Shown piece by piece: positions 52,757-61,097 of a stretch of DNA of 64,000 bases. Position 1 is the stretch's first letter. Each line of letters opens with the position of its first letter. This DNA comes from an uncultured Lachnospiraceae bacterium (GTDB taxonomy: Bacteria; Bacillota; Clostridia; Lachnospirales; Lachnospiraceae), in NCBI GenBank assembly GCA_947626365.1, contig CANQRW010000007.1:1-64000 (forward strand), given 5' to 3'. The notes under the pieces were generated by a model. The model was not told the DNA's origin and made no database searches. It saw nothing but the letters and a program-made list of their open reading frames with translations. Position numbers and translations under genes: made by a program.

Positions 52757-53932
52757 TTACTGATCACAGATAGAACCGTCCAGATTCAGACGGGCGCTGA
52801 CTTCATGGGGCCGGAACGGGAAACGTTCCTCTACGTCGGGAATGAGGTCGATGCCGATGCCTGGCTCCTGAGGCACTTCCAGATAACCGTCCTTGAATTC
52901 CGGAATATGGTCAACCATATCTACCTGGCGGAGCTTTACGCCGGTATTCAGCAGGTTATCCGCCGTGGATGCTTTGTAGGGATCCGGATATTCGGTGATC
53001 GCCACATTTTCCGTGGCGGCCACAAACTGGAGAATCGCGTTTGTCGTCACGGGACTGAGGGGATTGTGCGGTACCAGGCTGCAATGATGGGCTTCCGCCA
53101 GCGCCGCAATCTTTTTCGCCCCGGTGAAACCGCCGCAGACGGCGAGGGACATCCGCACATAACTGCAGGCGCCTCGTTCCAGCAGCATGGCGAAATCGAA
53201 AAAGCTGGTGATCCGCTCCCCGGTCGCGATGGGGATGTTGGTTTTGGCAGCTACCCGGGCCATCTCATCGTAATTATCCGGGCGGATTGGGTCTTCCAGG
53301 AACATGGGATTGTACTTTTCCAGCCGGTGGCTCAGTTGGACGGCCAGCCCCGGCTCCAGCCGGCGGTGCATTTCCAGACAGAGATCGATGGATTCTCCCA
53401 CGGCCTCCCGCACCTTGGCGATCCGGCGCTCCGCGTTGTAGAGCATCTGGGTGTTATTGTCGTGGAAGGGAAGATTGCGGGGCTCGTCCAGGTACGGATT
53501 GAGATGTCCCAGGGCGGTGAAGCCCTCCTCCTTGCCGCGGATAGCATTTTCCACCAGCTGTTCCTCCGTCTGGCCTGCCGTGTGGTTGTATACGCGAACC
53601 TTGTCCCGGCATTTTCCCCCTAACAGCCGGTAAATGGGAACCTGGTAATACTTGCCGGCAATGTCGTAGAGCGCCACGTCAATGGCTGAGATGGCTCCCA
53701 TGATGGCCGCCCCGCGAAAATGGCCGTACCGCTGCATGTACTGCCAGTGATGCTCGATATCCAGGGGATCCTTGCCCACCAGGTATCCCCTGAACATGTG
53801 GATGGCCGTGGCGCACGCCTCCAACAGCCCCCACGCGCCGGCTTCGCCGATACCGTAGATTCCCTCGTCGGTCATAACCTTCGCGAAGACACAACGGTTC
53901 GCGCGGATAACCTTAACGTCTGTGATAATCAT
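52757..53932 (-). CDS. Enolase-superfamily enzyme, galactonate-dehydratase-like (candidate B)
   Basis: A 391-residue protein resembling the DgoD branch. The barrel carries a helix with CLEMHRRLEPG (where DgoD has a D-x-H acid), FLEDPIRPDN and ATGERI as metal ligands, and VPHNPLSPV with the catalytic His. The N-terminal half has DEGIYGIGEAGAW and GGKCRDKVRVYNH. The Asp of the dyad position is Ser here (VRMSLAVCGG). It is the first gene of the operon, 14 bp before the SLC13 permease, and read from the divergent LysR-linked promoter. Confidence 0.85.
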   Translation of the reverse strand: MIITDVKVIRANRCVFAKVMTDEGIYGIGEAGAWGLLEACATAIHMFRGYLVGKDPLDIEHHWQYMQRYGHFRGAAIMGAISAIDVALYDIAGKYYQVPIYRLLGGKCRDKVRVYNHTAGQTEEQLVENAIRGKEEGFTALGHLNPYLDEPRNLPFHDNNTQMLYNAERRIAKVREAVGESIDLCLEMHRRLEPGLAVQLSHRLEKYNPMFLEDPIRPDNYDEMARVAAKTNIPIATGERITSFFDFAMLLERGACSYVRMSLAVCGGFTGAKKIAALAEAHHCSLVPHNPLSPVTTNAILQFVAATENVAITEYPDPYKASTADNLLNTGVKLRQVDMVDHIPEFKDGYLEVPQEPGIGIDLIPDVEERFPFRPHEVSARLNLDGSICDQ

Positions 53933-53974
53933 GCCTTGTACCTCCGTTTCATTTTTGTTTTCTTGTTAATTCTT

Positions 53975-54014
53975 ATTATAACCGTTTGAATTATTTTGTA
54001 AAATCAATTATAAT
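53975..54014. promoter_or_regulatory. Overlapping divergent promoters of the LysR gene and the sugar-acid operon
   Basis: Plus strand TTGAAT (53986-53991), 17 bp, TATAAT (54009-54014) drives the LysR gene. Minus strand TTTACA (53997-54002), 16 bp, TATAAT (53975-53980) drives candidate B, the permease and A. The two overlap in 17 bp, the usual arrangement for LysR control. Confidence 0.75.
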
Positions 54015-54056
54015 AGATGAAGTAATAGAAAATAATCTATGGAGAAGAGGCGGAAT

Positions 54057-55058
54057 ATGACTCTTGAAAAATTCAATTATCTCACCATGCTCTGCGAGGA
54101 GCAGAATGTGACCCGGGCGGCCCAGCGGCTGTTTATTACCCAACCTACCCTTACGGCCTTTATCAACAATCTGGAGAAAAGCCTGGGTTTCAAAATTTTT
54201 GACCGTTCCCACAATCCCGTGACGCTGACCAGGAACGGAAAGGTATATATGGAGCGGACGCGCAGACTGCTTCTGGAGGAAAATCAGATGATTGAGGAAA
54301 TTCGCCAGATGGACAAACCGAGAGACACGATTCGGATCGGGATCGGCCAGATTCACAGCGAAATGTGGAGTCCGGAGCTGATCCGACAGCTACTGGAGAG
54401 ATGGCCGGATCTGAACGTGGAGCTTAAGGAATCCCAAGAGATGCGCCTGATGGAGTATCTGCGGGACGATGAGATCGACGTGATCCTGGGACATTTGCAG
54501 ATCGATACGGTGAATTTCTGCTTTGAAACGATTTTGGAAGAGGATCTGGTAATCGCCATTCCGGAGAATCTGATGCCAGGGGAATTGCTGGCAAATGCTC
54601 CGGAGAATGGGCTGGAACAGAGCTCGATTAAGGATCCTTTTGTACTCAGACCGGAGGTTCTTTCGGATATACCGTTGATTCAGCCGGCCCAGTCACAGGG
54701 CCTTTTTCTGAACCTGAAGCAGTTGATGGACCAGTATCAGATCCGACCGACGCGGGTGATCCAGACGGCCAATATGATCGCAGCGGCCAGCATGGTCAAG
54801 ATGGGGCTGGGATATATGTATCTGAGCCCGGTGCTCTTTGACAGGGCCTATGTGGCGGCGCCACGGAAAATCTATTACTGTACACTGCCCCGGCTGATCC
54901 GGTCAAGGAAATATTATATCGGATATAAGGAGAACAACCCGAATTTCGAGCAGATCATGACGATCCGGGATATTATACTGCGAAAATTCGGCGGGGTTCC
55001 TGGAATCGGAGGATCAGGGAGTGTTATCAAAGGGATAGAGGAAAATATTTCAGCCTGA
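54057..55058 (+). CDS. LysR-family transcriptional regulator of the sugar-acid operon
   Basis: The N-terminal winged helix-turn-helix is TLEKFNYLTMLCEEQNVTRAAQRLFITQPTLTAFINNLEKSLGFKIFDRS, followed by a periplasmic-binding-like effector domain (DTIRIGIGQIHSEMWSPELIRQLL). It is divergent from and overlapping the promoter of candidate B, so it is probably its direct regulator, with a sugar acid as inducer. The start is set at the ATG with AGAGGCGGA upstream; the track starts six codons earlier. Confidence 0.9.
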   Translation: MTLEKFNYLTMLCEEQNVTRAAQRLFITQPTLTAFINNLEKSLGFKIFDRSHNPVTLTRNGKVYMERTRRLLLEENQMIEEIRQMDKPRDTIRIGIGQIHSEMWSPELIRQLLERWPDLNVELKESQEMRLMEYLRDDEIDVILGHLQIDTVNFCFETILEEDLVIAIPENLMPGELLANAPENGLEQSSIKDPFVLRPEVLSDIPLIQPAQSQGLFLNLKQLMDQYQIRPTRVIQTANMIAAASMVKMGLGYMYLSPVLFDRAYVAAPRKIYYCTLPRLIRSRKYYIGYKENNPNFEQIMTIRDIILRKFGGVPGIGGSGSVIKGIEENISA

Positions 55059-55510
55059 AGATATAAATTTCGGCCTAAGAAAAGTGAATTCTGAACTGGA
55101 GAAACAAAATTCTGTGGAGAGAGGATAGATCAAGATAGGAAATCATATGCCTGAGGCGGACGCAGGCCGCCTGGAATCATGAATGTATTGGAGCATTATT
55201 TCAAGACGGGGAAAATATATATACGGTTTCCCCTTGCCAGTCCGGTATCGGATGAAAATGTTCTGTCCCCGGCTGCGGACGAACTCTTATCCTGGATGAA
55301 AGATTTTCCATCAAATTTTTATTCGATGTTTCATGGTCATTCATTATTGATATCGAGCGAATCTTTTGTAATGATTTTTGAAAGGCATTTTGGATATTGG
55401 ATGTTTTCCTTCAGAAATATCAAAAATTCAGTTTTCCGCATAAAGTAAGGATTTTTCGATTCAAAAGTAGGACTTTAATTTTTGATATGAATTTTGGTTC
55501 CTTATATCTG
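55059..55510. other. 452-bp stretch without a supported gene
   Basis: Between the LysR stop and repeat C there is a plus-strand open frame of 89 codons (55179-55448) with no recognisable motif, low-GC 3' half and no clear ribosome site. It may be a decayed gene. Only a small non-terminator hairpin (AGGCGG / CCGCCT near 55153) was seen. Confidence 0.5.
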
Positions 55511-55619
55511 TCACTAGCGCGTTTTTTGCATACCGACGAAACAGCCGGACAGGAACCTTCCCGCCCGGCTGTCAGATTACGTCAGTATGCAAAAAGAGCG
55601 CAAGTGATGCTCTTTTTGT
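55511..55619. repeat. Dispersed repeat copy C (two inverted copies with a central hairpin)
   Basis: TCACTAGCGCGTTTTTTGCATACCGACG (55511-55538, plus) and its near inverted copy on the minus strand (55576-55603) flank a separate hairpin ACAGCCGG / CCGGCTGT. The right copy also forms the perfect stem CAAAAAGAGC / GCTCTTTTTG. This is the most elaborate copy of the family. It lies just downstream of asd. Confidence 0.8.
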
Positions 55620-55688
55620 ACCGCAGTGTTATGCTTATGTTCATTCTTATATTCACATGCTGGTGAAATCAGATTTCAGAGGGGTACT

Positions 55689-56780
55689 TCATCCCTGCCT
55701 GGCCGTAATATACCCCTGGGCCGTCAGAAGCTCCGCGCACAGGATGCCGCCGCCTGCGGCGCCCCGGACCGTGTTATGAGACAGGCCCACAAACTTGTAA
55801 TCATAGACCGTATCCTCTCTGAGACGGCCCACGGAGATTCCCATTCCATTCTCAAAATCCACATCCAGCGTCACCTGGGGACGGTTGTCCTCCTCCAGAT
55901 ACTGGATAAACTGTTTGGGCGCGCTGGGCAGATTCAGTTCCTGAGGAAGTCCCCGGAAGCTGACCATCTTCTCGATCAGCTGCTCCTTGGTGGGTTTCTT
56001 ACGAAACTTCACAAACACCGCCGCCGTATGGCCGTTCAGTACCGGAATACGGATACACTGGCAGGTAATCACCGGCTCTGAGGCTTTTACGATGGCGCCG
56101 TTCTCAATCCGGCCCCAGAGACGCAGAGGCTCCTGCTCGCTCTTCTCCTCCTCGCCGCCGATGTAGGGAATGACATTGCCCACCATCTCCGGCCAGTCCT
56201 TAAATGTCTTTCCGGCTCCGGAGATTGCCTGATAGGTAGTGGCCACTACCTCGCAGGGCTCAAACTCCTTCCACGCTGTCAGTACCGGCGCATAGCTCTG
56301 AATGGAGCAGTTGGGCTTCACGGCGATGAATCCTCTGGTCGTGCCCAGACGTTTCTTCTGATATTCAATCACCTGGAAATGCTCCGGATTGATCTCCGGA
56401 ACCACCATGGGTACATCCGGCGTCCACCGGTGAGCGCTGTTGTTGGATACCACAGGCGTCTCCGTCTTCGCGTAGGCTTCCTCGATGGCGCGGATCTCAT
56501 CCTTGCTCATATCCACGGCGCTGAACACAAAATCCACCTCCGCGGCGACCCGCTCCACCTCATTCACATTCATGACCACCAGATTCTTTACAGCCTCCGG
56601 CATGGGAGTATCCATCTTCCATCTTCCGCCTACGGCCTCCTCATAGGTCTTCCCCGCGGACCGGGGGCTTGCGGCCACACAGACCACCTGATACCAGGGA
56701 TGATTTTCAAGAAGCGCGATAAATCTCTGGCCTACCATTCCGGTAGCTCCCAGCACGCCGACTTTTAATTTCTGATTCAT
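55689..56780 (-). CDS. asd: Aspartate-semialdehyde dehydrogenase
   Basis: Reduces aspartyl phosphate to aspartate semialdehyde on the way to lysine, threonine and methionine. It has 363 residues with VGVLGATGMVGQRFIALL at the N terminus, VVSNNSAHRW, IAVKPNCSIQSYAPVL with the active-site Cys, and QAISGAGKTFKDWPEM. Length and motifs fit the archaeal/fungal-like branch. The ORF track extends 17 codons into repeat D; the start is set at MNQKLKVGV (GTGAGGAGA upstream). It has its own promoter with repeat D in the untranslated leader. Confidence 0.95.
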   Translation of the reverse strand: MNQKLKVGVLGATGMVGQRFIALLENHPWYQVVCVAASPRSAGKTYEEAVGGRWKMDTPMPEAVKNLVVMNVNEVERVAAEVDFVFSAVDMSKDEIRAIEEAYAKTETPVVSNNSAHRWTPDVPMVVPEINPEHFQVIEYQKKRLGTTRGFIAVKPNCSIQSYAPVLTAWKEFEPCEVVATTYQAISGAGKTFKDWPEMVGNVIPYIGGEEEKSEQEPLRLWGRIENGAIVKASEPVITCQCIRIPVLNGHTAAVFVKFRKKPTKEQLIEKMVSFRGLPQELNLPSAPKQFIQYLEEDNRPQVTLDVDFENGMGISVGRLREDTVYDYKFVGLSHNTVRGAAGGGILCAELLTAQGYITARQG

Positions 56781-56812
56781 AATCCATATCTCCTCACTTT
56801 TTATTGCATCCG

Positions 56813-56859
56813 CATACAAACAAAGCGTCACTGGCGCTTTGTTTGCATACTGACGTAAT
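56813..56859 (+). repeat. Dispersed palindromic repeat copy D in the asd leader
   Basis: CAAACAAAGCG, loop TCACTGG, CGCTTTGTTTG (perfect 11-bp stem) and the flank CATACTGACGTAAT. It lies between the asd promoter and start codon, so it would be transcribed into the asd leader. Confidence 0.8.
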
Positions 56860-56902
56860 ACGGAACGGTGCGCCGGTGACGTGCCGCCCGCATGTCTTTC
56901 CT

Positions 56903-56931
56903 ATCCTACAACAAACTTTTCCAAAATGCAA
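56903..56931 (-). promoter_or_regulatory. Promoter of asd
   Basis: Minus strand TTGCAT (56926-56931), 17-bp spacer, TAGGAT (56903-56908). The leader is about 115 nt and contains repeat D. Confidence 0.6.
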
Positions 56932-57000
56932 GAGGAATTCGCAAAGAAAATACATTTGTACGCATAGCACGAACATCTAAGGAACTTTGCGCTCCAGCAA

Positions 57001-57471
57001 TCATAAATGTTCCTTGCAGGACAGGGTCTCCGCCTCCAGCTTAAACACGCATACCCCCTCCACCATCTTTTCATTAAACTCCCAGTCCGAACGTCCCGTA
57101 TTGTGTTCCATAACCGCCAGAAGTCCCATTTTCTTTTCATCCGCGTCTTCCACGATATGGACCGTCCCATTGCCGATAACGCTCTGGAAACCGGCAGAAT
57201 GACCGCAGGCTGTATCTGCCCTGTGAAGTCGGTAATTGGTATCCATCTCAAAACCCACCTGCGGGTTCTGACGGATCAGCCCAATCTTTCTCCCCTCTTT
57301 GGCCCCATGGAAATAGAACACATAGCGGTTCTCTTTCTTCCGATATCCGAAATTCAGCGGAACGATATAGACCTGCCCGTTATCGTTAAATCCGATCCGG
57401 CAGCAGGTACAGGAATCGATGATCTCTCCAATCTTATCCGGGTCCGTAACTTCTCTGTCTTTTCTTCTCAT
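57001..57471 (-). CDS. Pyridoxamine 5'-phosphate oxidase-family protein (NimA-like flavoprotein)
   Basis: A split-barrel FMN-binding protein of about 156 residues. The start MRRKDREVTDPDKIGEIIDSC is typical, then IGFNDNGQVYIVPLNFGY, YVFYFHGAKEGRKIGLIRQNPQVGFEMD and SVIGNGTVHIVEDADEK. Members include nitroimidazole reductases and general flavin reductases; the substrate is unknown. Start chosen at the fourth Met of the track ORF, which gives the family-typical N terminus, with AAAGGA 12 nt upstream. It is divergent in spacing from asd by 70 bp and in the same orientation. Confidence 0.88.
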   Translation of the reverse strand: MRRKDREVTDPDKIGEIIDSCTCCRIGFNDNGQVYIVPLNFGYRKKENRYVFYFHGAKEGRKIGLIRQNPQVGFEMDTNYRLHRADTACGHSAGFQSVIGNGTVHIVEDADEKKMGLLAVMEHNTGRSDWEFNEKMVEGVCVFKLEAETLSCKEHL

Positions 57472-57623
57472 AATTTTAACCATTCCTTTCGTACTCTTCG
57501 CGCCAGGCACAAGTCAATATTATCCGAATGCAGCGGCAAAGTCAATTCACCGGACCCATTTTTTCAGGATTCCAAAATCCCATGCTGTCCATCTTCAAAG
57601 TATTTCGTTTCATGTAATCCATT

Positions 57624-58718
57624 TTACATAATCCGATACTGATTTAATATTTGATAATTAGGCTTAAATCCAATACCCGGGCGATCTGGCGGCAAAAGCA
57701 GACCATCTTCATTAAGACACAGGGGATAATCAAACGCATGAAGCCAAACCTCGTCATATTCTTCCGGATAATACTCCACATAAGAAACATTTTCTGTCGA
57801 AACCCCTAAAGAAACATTGATCGTCTGATCTCCATGGGGCGCTAACTCCAGGCAATATGCCTGAGATAAGGCTGCTACCTTCAAAAATTCTGTCACTCCT
57901 CCCATTAAAAAGGGGGCTGGATTTAAAATCGGGACCGCTTTGGACTCGATCAATTCCCGAAATCCCCATTTTGTATATTCGTTTTCTCCGGCCGCCAATG
58001 GGATCACTGTCTTTTCAGCCACCCTCTTCATACCTTCACAATCGTAAGGCGCCACTGGCTCTTCGAAGCAGTAAATGTCATATTCCTCTATACGTTTTGC
58101 CAGTTCTATGGCACGGTAATAGGAATAAGCACCGTTGGCATCCACCATAAGAATCTTATCCGGTCCAATGGCCTCCCGCACGGCCTTCACGCGAAGAGCG
58201 TCCTCCCGCGGGCTTAACGCGCCTATTTTCATCTTCACTCCGGCTACGCCCAGGCTTATATAATGTTCCATCTCCTTCTGCAAATCTTTCAGCGTTTTGT
58301 CTTTTCCGTAATATCCGCCGCCAATATAGGCAGGCACTCCATCCCGGCATTTTCCCAAAAGGCCGGACAGCGGTACTCCCAAAGCCTTTGCCTTAATATC
58401 CCACAGCGCCATATCGATCCCGCTGATCGCGCGGGTAGCCAGCCCTTTCCTGCCTATTATCTTTGGTACGTACAGCTTATTCCAGATATAATCAATATTC
58501 ATGGGGTCCTGTCCGATAAGTTTTTCTTTCCATTCCTCTGCCAGAAAAAAAGCATTCATTCCCAACACCGGACCCGAAAAACCGTACCCCCGAATCCCCT
58601 CATCAGTTTCAATGATAATCACAGCCAGTCCGCAATAAGCATAAGTATGTTTTCCATTGGCTATCGCCTTATTCTTTTTCCATCTGAAATATTCATGTCT
58701 TAAATCGGTTATTCTCAT
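57624..58718 (-). CDS. Enolase-superfamily enzyme, paralogue of candidate A (candidate C)
   Basis: A 364-residue protein clearly related to the enzyme at 50.2 kb over its length (GGYYGKDKTLKDLQKEMEHY, KMKIGALSPREDALRVKAVRE). The K-x-K base (KMKIG), metal ligands (MVDANGA, CFEEPVAP, AAGENE) and catalytic His (LAPHGDQ) are present. The Asp partner of that His is replaced: LNPAPFLMGG has Ala where candidate A has Asp. The reaction may therefore differ, relying on Lys and His alone. It follows the ABC importer genes, separated by a terminator. Confidence 0.85.
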   Translation of the reverse strand: MRITDLRHEYFRWKKNKAIANGKHTYAYCGLAVIIIETDEGIRGYGFSGPVLGMNAFFLAEEWKEKLIGQDPMNIDYIWNKLYVPKIIGRKGLATRAISGIDMALWDIKAKALGVPLSGLLGKCRDGVPAYIGGGYYGKDKTLKDLQKEMEHYISLGVAGVKMKIGALSPREDALRVKAVREAIGPDKILMVDANGAYSYYRAIELAKRIEEYDIYCFEEPVAPYDCEGMKRVAEKTVIPLAAGENEYTKWGFRELIESKAVPILNPAPFLMGGVTEFLKVAALSQAYCLELAPHGDQTINVSLGVSTENVSYVEYYPEEYDEVWLHAFDYPLCLNEDGLLLPPDRPGIGFKPNYQILNQYRIM

Positions 58719-58734
58719 AGACTGTCCTTTCCCT

Positions 58735-58776
58735 GAAAAAAAGAAGGAAGGTGCCTCAAATATTAAGGCACCTTCC
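58735..58776 (-). terminator. Terminator between the ABC importer genes and candidate C
   Basis: Minus strand GGAAGGTGCCT pairs with AGGCACCTTCC around a 9-nt loop, followed by TTCTTTTTTTC. It lies about 20 bp after the solute-binding protein stop and would limit expression of candidate C. Confidence 0.85.
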
Positions 58777-58795
58777 TCCCCTTCAGATTCTACTC

Positions 58796-60199
58796 TTATG
58801 ATGAAGTCGCTGTTTCGATTTCCTTATTGATGCCATCAATCAACATATCTGTGCAGGTCTCTGCGTCTTCTACGCCATAACTCAAAGACTGAATTGTCAG
58901 AGTGTAAACGCCATCAGGAGCTTTAAGCGCTGCCCTTTCTGTAAAAATATCCAGCTTAAAAGTACTCCAGGCCAATAATTTTTCATTCATATCCGCAACT
59001 TTGCTGCCTTCTGTATCCACGTACTTCACCGCATTTTTATTGCATGGAATTCCTCTGCTGTCACCTAAGATTTCAGCGCCCTCCTGATCGCCGAACAAGA
59101 ACTGAATCAGGGCTGCCGCTTCCGCCGGATGCTCGCTGGTGGCGGTAATCGCAATTACCTGTGATGCTTTCAGCGGGCCGCCATGATAATCGCCCATCTC
59201 AACCATATCGCCTACCACGATCTCTCCTTCTGTCACCACATCTTCATACTTCGCAATATTGGTATCCCATACCATAGCTCCTGCATAATGTCCGTTAATC
59301 CAGCTTTCGCTGCTCTCCAGTAATTCAGAAGTCCCTTCCCCTGCCAGTTTTGAGGAATCCGGAATTACATGCCTTTCTTCCAGTTCCTTAATGAATTTCA
59401 GGCCTTCCAGTACTTCTTCTCTGGAATATTGCAGCTGATTGTCCTTAATCCATTCTTTTCCATATCTGCACTGCAGATAGTAAATCATCAAATGAATCTT
59501 AGCATAATCGGCAACCGCAAACGGATAGTAGGATCCATCTCCATAAGCGGCAAATATATCGCCAGCCTCAAAAAGTTCATCCAATGTAGTCGGAATTTTC
59601 GCTCCTACCAAATCATACGTTGTTTTATTCCAGATAAATCCACGTCCCGTATTCGCGATCGGCAGTGCCTGCAGCGAACCATTTATGGTATAAAATGCCT
59701 TATCAGAGTCCTCATACTGCGACAGATCGATAATATCTGACACCTTATTCAAATCGAAAAATGTGTCGCCCTTTGGAGAATAAGCAAATACCCAGTCCAT
59801 ATTTAACTGAATGACGTCCGCGGCGGAACCGGCTTTCAATCCTAATGCCACTTTCTCCTCATGACCGTTAAATGCCTCATATTCAGCTTCTACCGTTATA
59901 TTCGGATACTTTGCCTCGAACGCTTCTATTGCCTTCAGGGTCTTTTCATGGCGGGAATCGCCGCCCCACCAGTTGAACCTTAAAGTAATCGGATCCGTAG
60001 TATTGATCGTAAGTCCGTCTTCTTCCGGTTCTTTCTCGGTCTCAGCTGCCGCGGCCGCAGTCGTTTCCGCAGTTTCCGCGGTTACAGGCTCTTCCGCAAC
60101 CGCGGGCTCTTCCTTCTGGCTTGGCATACAACCCGCCAATGACACCGTCAGGGCCCCGACGAGCACAAGGCTCACCATACGCTTCACACTTTTTTTCAT
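58796..60199 (-). CDS. ABC sugar-binding lipoprotein
   Basis: Extracellular solute-binding protein of the family-1 (MalE-like) type. The signal peptide is SVKRMVSLVLVGALTVSLAGC with lipobox LAGC. A Glu/Ala-rich linker (EEPAVAEEPVTAETAETT) is followed by the binding domain (ITLRFNWWGGDSRHEKTLKAIEAFEAKYPNI). The start is moved to MKKSVKRMV, with AAGGAGG upstream. It is the third gene after the GH4 and two permeases, with a terminator after it. Confidence 0.92.
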   Translation of the reverse strand: MKKSVKRMVSLVLVGALTVSLAGCMPSQKEEPAVAEEPVTAETAETTAAAAAETEKEPEEDGLTINTTDPITLRFNWWGGDSRHEKTLKAIEAFEAKYPNITVEAEYEAFNGHEEKVALGLKAGSAADVIQLNMDWVFAYSPKGDTFFDLNKVSDIIDLSQYEDSDKAFYTINGSLQALPIANTGRGFIWNKTTYDLVGAKIPTTLDELFEAGDIFAAYGDGSYYPFAVADYAKIHLMIYYLQCRYGKEWIKDNQLQYSREEVLEGLKFIKELEERHVIPDSSKLAGEGTSELLESSESWINGHYAGAMVWDTNIAKYEDVVTEGEIVVGDMVEMGDYHGGPLKASQVIAITATSEHPAEAAALIQFLFGDQEGAEILGDSRGIPCNKNAVKYVDTEGSKVADMNEKLLAWSTFKLDIFTERAALKAPDGVYTLTIQSLSYGVEDAETCTDMLIDGINKEIETATSS

Positions 60200-60242
60200 A
60201 CCTAAAACCTCCTTAAATTTATTTAACATTTTATAGCTATCT

Positions 60243-61091
60243 TTATCCTTTCAAACCGCCGGCGGAAATACCATCTACAAAGGAATCCTGAGCAATGAAA
60301 AATACCACCAACGACGGGATCATGGCGATCAGCGACATAGCTAATATACGATTCCAGTCGAATCCGGCTTCCGTATCCATGGATAGCCGCAGGAAAATAG
60401 AAACCGGATACTTTCTTACAGAGTTGATATAAATCAGCGGCCCCATAAAGTCATTAGAAGCCCACATAAACTGAAACAGGGCACAGGATACGATAGATGG
60501 CTTTAACATAGGCACAATGATATACCATAACCTCTGCACCACATTGCAGCCGTCGATTTCCGCCGCTTCCTCCAGTTCTCTGGGAATTCCTCTCAGGAAC
60601 TGGATCAGCATATATACAAAGAACGTATCTCCCGCCAGCATGGATGGGATCACAATCGGCAGGTAGGAGTTCAGCCACCCGATCTCATTAAAAAGGATAT
60701 ATTGCGGGGCATTTAATACTACCTGCGGCAAAAACAGCGTGGATAGAAGTACAGCAAAGAAAATCTTCTTTCCCACAAACTGAAATCTGGCAAACCCATA
60801 AGCCGTTACGGTTGCGGAGATTACGGTTACAATCACTTTGGGAATCACAAATTTATAGGTATTTCCCATAAAATGCAGCAGCGTCATGCCTTCATAGCCT
60901 TTGTAACCGTTCCGATACCCATCCAGAGTCGGATTAACCGGAAAAATACTGGCGCTGGAAAATAATTCCGCATTCGTTTTAAAAGATGCGCCAATCATCC
61001 AGCAAAGCGGATAAATCATGACAATGCCAAGTGTGATCAGCAGCAAATATCTCAGGAAAGTGTTCAATCTGGCTCGTTCCTTTTTCCCCAT
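60243..61091 (-). CDS. ABC sugar transporter permease (MalG-like)
   Basis: A 282-residue permease with six predicted helices. The EAA loop is ELEEAAEIDGCNVVQRLWYIIVPMLKPS. It pairs with the MalF-like permease 6 bp upstream. No ATP-binding protein is encoded nearby, so a shared MsiK-type ATPase elsewhere in the genome probably energises it. Confidence 0.92.
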   Translation of the reverse strand: MGKKERARLNTFLRYLLLITLGIVMIYPLCWMIGASFKTNAELFSSASIFPVNPTLDGYRNGYKGYEGMTLLHFMGNTYKFVIPKVIVTVISATVTAYGFARFQFVGKKIFFAVLLSTLFLPQVVLNAPQYILFNEIGWLNSYLPIVIPSMLAGDTFFVYMLIQFLRGIPRELEEAAEIDGCNVVQRLWYIIVPMLKPSIVSCALFQFMWASNDFMGPLIYINSVRKYPVSIFLRLSMDTEAGFDWNRILAMSLIAMIPSLVVFFIAQDSFVDGISAGGLKG

Positions 61092-61097
61092 ATCAGC

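Noticed and set aside
55179-55448. 89-codon plus-strand frame MNVLEHYF
   Set aside because: No motif, no convincing ribosome site and uneven composition; reported only as a gap.
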